Position numbers and translations under genes: made by a program. Below are positions 21,908-25,432 of a stretch of DNA of 25,432 nt, one piece after another. Numbering within the stretch: the stretch's first letter is position 1; every line of letters begins with the position of its first letter. The notes under the pieces are model-generated. The model saw nothing but the letters and a program-made list of their open reading frames with translations. It was not told the DNA's origin and did not search any database. Origin of the DNA: a virus; the IMG/VR virus record IMGVR_UViG_3300017755_002896, positions 1 to 25,432 of that record. The stretch is one strand, 5' to 3'.

Positions 21908-23314
21908 ATGAGTGATAAAAATTTTAGTGTGTTCCCGAACATTGTTCGTCAAGGATTGTTTTTCTGGGTCGATACCAATTATGACGCATCTGCTTGCACG
22001 GGCGATGTGGGTTCTGGTCATACTTGGGTAAACTTGGTTGGAACAACCTTTGTAAATCAAAGTGGTGAAATTAGAAATCATAATATGATATACGCCGGTG
22101 ATGCTAGTGATCGAACGATCACTGGTGCTGAATTTGATGGTATCCCTACACATGGTTATTCTTTTGGTGGGGGTGGATCTGCGGATCAGAATTTTAGATC
22201 AGGAACTACGGGGACTGTTAATAATCTAACAGACTTCACAATAGAAATTTGGTCAAAACTAAAAGGACCGCTCGGCGTAAGTTGTGGCATGATTGCCGGT
22301 CAGGTTGATGTTTCTTCTACAAGCAGAAATGATACTGTTTTTGGTGTGCGTTATGCTCAAAGTAGTGGTCCTGCAAAATATCCCGATGGTGATGATGTTT
22401 CAAATATTATTATAGTGGGATTGGGAGACGGAAGTGCAGTACCCGGAACCCAAGAAGTAATACAATATGAATCAGCGGGCGAAGTCCAAAGCAACGAATG
22501 GCAACAAATTGTATATACATCCGGTGGACTTGACGTAGAATGTGGATCAATGGGATTCAGTGAACCAAGCACCTATTGGGGATTAACACATGGTGGTAAA
22601 CTTTTTATTGACGGAGTGCAGGATGTGCCAAGTGGGAAAAAAGCATATGGGTGTGCCGCACTCAGTACAAAAGATCTCGAAAATGTTGCTGCCGATTTAA
22701 GAATTGGTGTCGGGGAATTAAGTGGATCAGATGCAGGAAAAAACTGGCATGGAGAGATTGGTTGTGTTAGAATCTATGACCGGTCGTTGAGTCAGGAAGA
22801 AATTGTACAAAACTATATCGGAACACACAGAAGATTTCCTGCTCCAATCCCCCAGAATATTCCGTATTATGATCGTAGCATCCAAAGACCCTTTGGCGAT
22901 TTGATGGCATTTACTGAGGGAACATTGTCCTCATGGGTTGAAAATAACGGGTGGTGGAATGTTGATGATGGTGATGGTTGGACTTTCAATCATGCTGCCG
23001 GAGAATTTGTAAGATCATCATCGGTTCTTCGAGTTGATGATGATGCGGGAATAGGACAAATAAGAGTTGCTCTCGAACTGAACAATTATGATAGCGTCGA
23101 TGCTTTTTATGCACTATACCCAAAATCGTTCTGCCGAGCGATTATAGGTAACAACTATTACTATTTACCGGTACAAGAGAGTCCGGCGAACGGAAGACAG
23201 TTTTTCTGGGAACCAGTTAATAGTCTGAACTGGACAAAAGAAAACATTAGAGATAACGGTAATTTTGGATGGAACCCAAATACATCAATACGAATTGAAA
23301 TATGGTCAGGATAA
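21908..23314 (+). CDS. LamG/ConA-like domain virion or fibre-tip protein
   Basis: This 468-residue protein has a concanavalin-A-like (Laminin_G_3) domain over about residues 10-305. The opening is NIVRQGLFFWVDTNYDASAC (11-30) with TWVNLVG (39-45), the core strands TDFTIEIWSK (108-117) and EWQQIVYT (197-204), the tip loop LFIDGVQ (232-238) and the closing strand GEIGCVRIYDRSLSQEEIVQ (282-301). A second, unrecognised C-terminal domain (about 311-468) is Trp/Asn-rich, with several FW or WW aromatic pairs. No signal peptide is seen. Such domains bind carbohydrate or protein surfaces. Placed 2 nt after the fibre gene, it is probably a receptor-binding or fibre-decorating protein. Confidence 0.8.
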   Translation: MSDKNFSVFPNIVRQGLFFWVDTNYDASACTGDVGSGHTWVNLVGTTFVNQSGEIRNHNMIYAGDASDRTITGAEFDGIPTHGYSFGGGGSADQNFRSGTTGTVNNLTDFTIEIWSKLKGPLGVSCGMIAGQVDVSSTSRNDTVFGVRYAQSSGPAKYPDGDDVSNIIIVGLGDGSAVPGTQEVIQYESAGEVQSNEWQQIVYTSGGLDVECGSMGFSEPSTYWGLTHGGKLFIDGVQDVPSGKKAYGCAALSTKDLENVAADLRIGVGELSGSDAGKNWHGEIGCVRIYDRSLSQEEIVQNYIGTHRRFPAPIPQNIPYYDRSIQRPFGDLMAFTEGTLSSWVENNGWWNVDDGDGWTFNHAAGEFVRSSSVLRVDDDAGIGQIRVALELNNYDSVDAFYALYPKSFCRAIIGNNYYYLPVQESPANGRQFFWEPVNSLNWTKENIRDNGNFGWNPNTSIRIEIWSG

Positions 23315-23338
23315 CACTTCATCTTGGTCAACAAAAAA

Positions 23339-23348
23339 CCTAATTAGG
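23339..23348 (+). promoter_or_regulatory. Perfect 10-bp palindrome overlapping the dUTPase ribosome-binding site
   Basis: CCTAATTAGG lies in the longest non-coding gap of the window (23315-23356), and its right end overlaps the AGGAG used by dut. It could be a small operator where the nucleotide-metabolism genes resume, or chance. I see no convincing -10/-35 pair or terminator hairpin in the gap. Confidence 0.3.
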
Positions 23349-23350
23349 AG
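23346..23350 (+). promoter_or_regulatory. Shine-Dalgarno supporting a TTG start for dUTPase
   Basis: AGGAG lies 6 nt before TTG 23357. The in-frame ATG at 23372 is 21 nt away and would remove the first beta strand of the dUTPase fold. Confidence 0.7.
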
Positions 23351-23356
23351 ATTGAA

Positions 23357-23794
23357 TTGAATTTTTATAAAATGACTACACAAGCAGTCGCACCCAAAAA
23401 AGCGACTGCTGGTTCCGCTTGTTATGATTTATATTCTTGCGTTGGTCCTGATGGACTGACGATCAACCCCGGAGCAAGAATGGCAATACCCACCGGTATT
23501 GTTTTAGAAATTCCTGAGCATCATGTTGTAAAGGTATTTGCAAGATCTGGGTTATCATATAAAAAAGGAATAACATTGGCAAATTGTGTCGGGATTATCG
23601 ATCACGACTACAGAGAAGAATTATATGTTTTGCTAAGAAACGATAGTTTAGAATCATATAAAATAGAACACGGAGAACGCATCGCACAAATGTTATTAGA
23701 AAAGATTTTAAACTATGAACTACTTGAAATTGACGCAAGACCTGCTATACTAGAGACTCGGGATGGCGGCATGGGCAGCACCGGTAAAAAATGA
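23357..23794 (+). CDS. dut: Trimeric dUTP pyrophosphatase (dUTPase)
   Basis: This enzyme hydrolyses dUTP to dUMP and PPi, keeping uracil out of DNA and feeding dTMP synthesis. The 145-residue length and all five motifs of the trimeric family are visible: I AGSACYDLYS (18-27), II ARSGLSYKKGI (62-72), III NCVGIIDHDYREELYVLLRN (76-95), IV HGERIAQMLLE (105-115) and V RDGGMGSTGK (135-144). The start is TTG 23357 with AGGAG upstream. In motif V the usual Phe of GGFGSTG, which stacks on the uracil, is Met. T4 itself uses an unrelated dCTPase-dUTPase (gp56). The gene reopens the DNA-metabolism block ahead of gene 43. Confidence 0.94.
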   Translation: MNFYKMTTQAVAPKKATAGSACYDLYSCVGPDGLTINPGARMAIPTGIVLEIPEHHVVKVFARSGLSYKKGITLANCVGIIDHDYREELYVLLRNDSLESYKIEHGERIAQMLLEKILNYELLEIDARPAILETRDGGMGSTGKK

Positions 23795-23803
23795 AAGGTA
23801 TCA

Positions 23804-24196
23804 ATGACACGCGACGAACTACTAGAGTTTCATGAACAACTCTGCAATGAAGGCAGAGATCTAATGAATTTAAAGAATAGAGATTATGCTGGCAATCATG
23901 GAACAGAACCATTTGCTAATTTTACTAGATGTGAGGCGATGGGTATATGTGACACTGAACATGGGTTTATGGTTCGCATCACCGACAAGATGAGTCGTTT
24001 GTCGTCATTCCTTGACTCCGGTAAGATGCATGTTGAAGATGAGAGTTTCAAGGATACAATTATTGATGTAATTAATTACATGGTTCTCCTTGCAGCATAT
24101 ACCAAGGAGAAGGATGATAATCAAGACGTAAGTAAAACTTCACCCGAGGACTGGTCGATTCAAACTGAACGAGGTCTCTATTGCAAGGATACCTGA
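23804..24196 (+). CDS. Nucleotide modification associated domain 1 (DUF1599)-like protein
   Basis: This 130-residue helical protein has the DUF1599/Nmad1 pattern: LKNRDYAG (23-30), EPFANFTRCE (35-44), FMVRITDKMSRLSSFL (55-70) and EDESFKDTIIDVINYMVLL (78-96). The acidic helix pairs resemble MazG-type all-alpha NTP pyrophosphatases, so binding or hydrolysis of a (modified) nucleotide is likely. The domain is known from phages, often near DNA-modification genes. The start has AAAGG 5 nt upstream (23794-23798), and the gene lies directly between dut and DNA polymerase. I see no base-hydroxymethylating or base-glucosylating gene in the window. Confidence 0.8.
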   Translation: MTRDELLEFHEQLCNEGRDLMNLKNRDYAGNHGTEPFANFTRCEAMGICDTEHGFMVRITDKMSRLSSFLDSGKMHVEDESFKDTIIDVINYMVLLAAYTKEKDDNQDVSKTSPEDWSIQTERGLYCKDT

Positions 24197-24197
24197 T

Positions 24198-25432
24198 ATG
24201 GGTTTCTACACTAATGTTTCGCTGAGAGGGAACAAAGTTCTCTATCGCGGATTCCGAAAAGGTGAGCGGGTACAGGAGAGTGTGGACTACAATCCCACTC
24301 TCTTTGTCCCGTCCACAGAACCAACTAAATTTAAAACACTAGATGGTAATTGGGTCGAACCATTCCGTCCGGGGTCAATCCGAGATTGTCGAGATTTCAT
24401 TAAACAGTACGAAGGCGTTTCTGGTTTTGAGATCTATGGCAACAGCGATTATGTCTATCAATTCATTGGCGACCTTTTCAAAGAGGAAGTTGAGTATGAC
24501 CCTTCGCTTGTTCGGATTGCTTACCTAGATATTGAGACGACATGTGAAAGAGGTTTCCCTGATGTTTCTAATCCAATTGAGCAAGTTACTGTTATTACCA
24601 TTCGTGTATGTGGCGAAACTCATGTTTTTGGTCTTGGGGATTATACTATTGATGATACTGATGCCCATTGTCACCATTTTACTGATGAGTCAGATCTTCT
24701 TCGACAGTTTACACAAATTTGGAAAGACCTTGACCCAGACATCGTAACTGGATGGAACGTCAAGTTCTTCGACATTGCATATCTTTATTCTAGAATGCGT
24801 GAACTTATCGGAGAGAAAGAAGCAAACAAACTTTCTCCGTGGGGTTATGTTCGTGAACACACTGTCCGAACCCTACACGGTGAGAAACTCGCTTTTGATT
24901 TGACAGGTATTGCTACTCTAGATTATCTTGATCTGTATCAGACTTTCACTTATACCAATCAAGAATCATACAAACTAGATCACATCGCCTCAGTTGAACT
25001 TGGTGAAAGTAAGTTGTCGTATGATGAATACGATAGTATTTCAGATTTCTACAAGAAGGACTTTCCTAAGTTTGTTCAGTACAACTATCAAGATACTATA
25101 CTAATCGAGAAACTCGAAGAGAAGATGAAACTTTTGGAACTCGCTCTTGCCTTGGCATACACTGCAAAGGTGAATCTTGTTGATGTCTTCTCTCAGGTTC
25201 GTACATGGGACCAGATCATTTACCATCATCTGCGATCTGAAGGAACCGTTATCCCACTGAAGAAGCACGGTTCTAAGAGTGAACAATATGCCGGTGCGTA
25301 TGTTAAAGAACCAATTACAGGGATGCATGACTGGGTTCTGTCCTTTGACTTGAACAGTCTATATCCCCACCTCATCATGCAATACAATATCAGTCCCGAA
25401 ACGAAAGTTGATCCGGGCGAGGATTCGTTTGG
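24198..25432 (+). CDS. 43: DNA polymerase (gp43), family B, N-terminal part (3' truncated by window)
   Basis: The first 411 residues of the T4-type replicative polymerase are present, and the frame stays open to the right edge. The 3'-5' exonuclease motifs are intact: Exo I LDIET (110-114; D111 and E113, beside T4 D112/E114), Exo II TGWNVKFFDIAYL (184-196) and Exo III YNYQD (295-299, T4 YNIID). Polymerase motif A begins at FDLNSLYPHLIMQYNIS (383-399; catalytic D384, T4 D408). The start ATG 24198 has AAGGAT upstream (24185-24190) and follows the Nmad1 gene by 1 nt. In T4, gene 43 directly follows regA. Here it lies about 18.5 kb downstream of regA. No split or intein is seen in the visible part. 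Confidence 0.96.
   Translation, partial: MGFYTNVSLRGNKVLYRGFRKGERVQESVDYNPTLFVPSTEPTKFKTLDGNWVEPFRPGSIRDCRDFIKQYEGVSGFEIYGNSDYVYQFIGDLFKEEVEYDPSLVRIAYLDIETTCERGFPDVSNPIEQVTVITIRVCGETHVFGLGDYTIDDTDAHCHHFTDESDLLRQFTQIWKDLDPDIVTGWNVKFFDIAYLYSRMRELIGEKEANKLSPWGYVREHTVRTLHGEKLAFDLTGIATLDYLDLYQTFTYTNQESYKLDHIASVELGESKLSYDEYDSISDFYKKDFPKFVQYNYQDTILIEKLEEKMKLLELALALAYTAKVNLVDVFSQVRTWDQIIYHHLRSEGTVIPLKKHGSKSEQYAGAYVKEPITGMHDWVLSFDLNSLYPHLIMQYNISPETKVDPGEDSF

Overview
The window is a stretch of a T4-superfamily tailed phage (myovirus) genome. It carries the T4 replication-fork genes in T4 order: RNase H (rnh), sliding clamp (45), clamp-loader large subunit (44), clamp-loader small subunit (62), the RegA translational repressor and, running off the right edge, DNA polymerase (43). 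The tail genes (a collagen-like fibre and a LamG/ConA-like protein) and the density of sugar genes are typical of large marine T4-like phages such as cyanophages and their relatives. No photosynthesis or other host-specific auxiliary gene is present, so the host cannot be named. All genes are on the + strand and almost no base is non-coding. The largest gap is about 42 nt. I saw no tRNA, IS element, CRISPR array or convincing intrinsic terminator.

Layout. 1-498 is the C-terminal half of a GalE-type epimerase. 495-1598 is an unrecognised protein. 1599-5734 is the replication block rnh / small basic protein / 45 / 44 / 62 / regA, with an FkbM methyltransferase wedged between 44 and 62. 5742-18012 is a 13-gene sugar block: nine glycosyltransferases from nearly as many families, a UDP-glucose dehydrogenase-type enzyme, a SAM methyltransferase, an NAD synthetase and a NodU/TobZ-type carbamoyltransferase. 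18016-23314 holds three structural genes: a small baseplate/fibre-like protein, an 1152-residue fibre with Gly-X-Thr collagen repeats, and a LamG/ConA-like protein. 23357-25432 returns to nucleotide and DNA metabolism: dUTPase, an Nmad1/DUF1599 protein and gene 43. About 17.6 kb of sugar and tail-fibre genes therefore sit between regA and 43, which are adjacent in T4.

How the genes may work together. Several glycosyltransferases belong to the families that build histo-blood-group glycans: GT11 (alpha-1,2-fucosyltransferase, H determinant), GT6 (ABO-type alpha-1,3-Gal/GalNAc transferase with an almost perfect signature) and a GT10-like alpha-1,3-fucosyltransferase. A GT2-like enzyme with a galactosyltransferase-type GWGxED motif and a GalE epimerase (UDP-Gal supply) accompany them. 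Methyl- and carbamoyltransferases could cap the product. Four-base ATGA/GTGA stop-start overlaps chain most of these genes into one translationally coupled unit that runs straight into the collagen-like fibre gene. My leading inference is that the phage makes a complex, ABH/Lewis-like glycan and attaches it to its own fibre, plausibly at Thr of the Gly-X-Thr repeats, or remodels the host surface glycan. The sequence identifies the enzyme families. The acceptor and the final glycan are inference.
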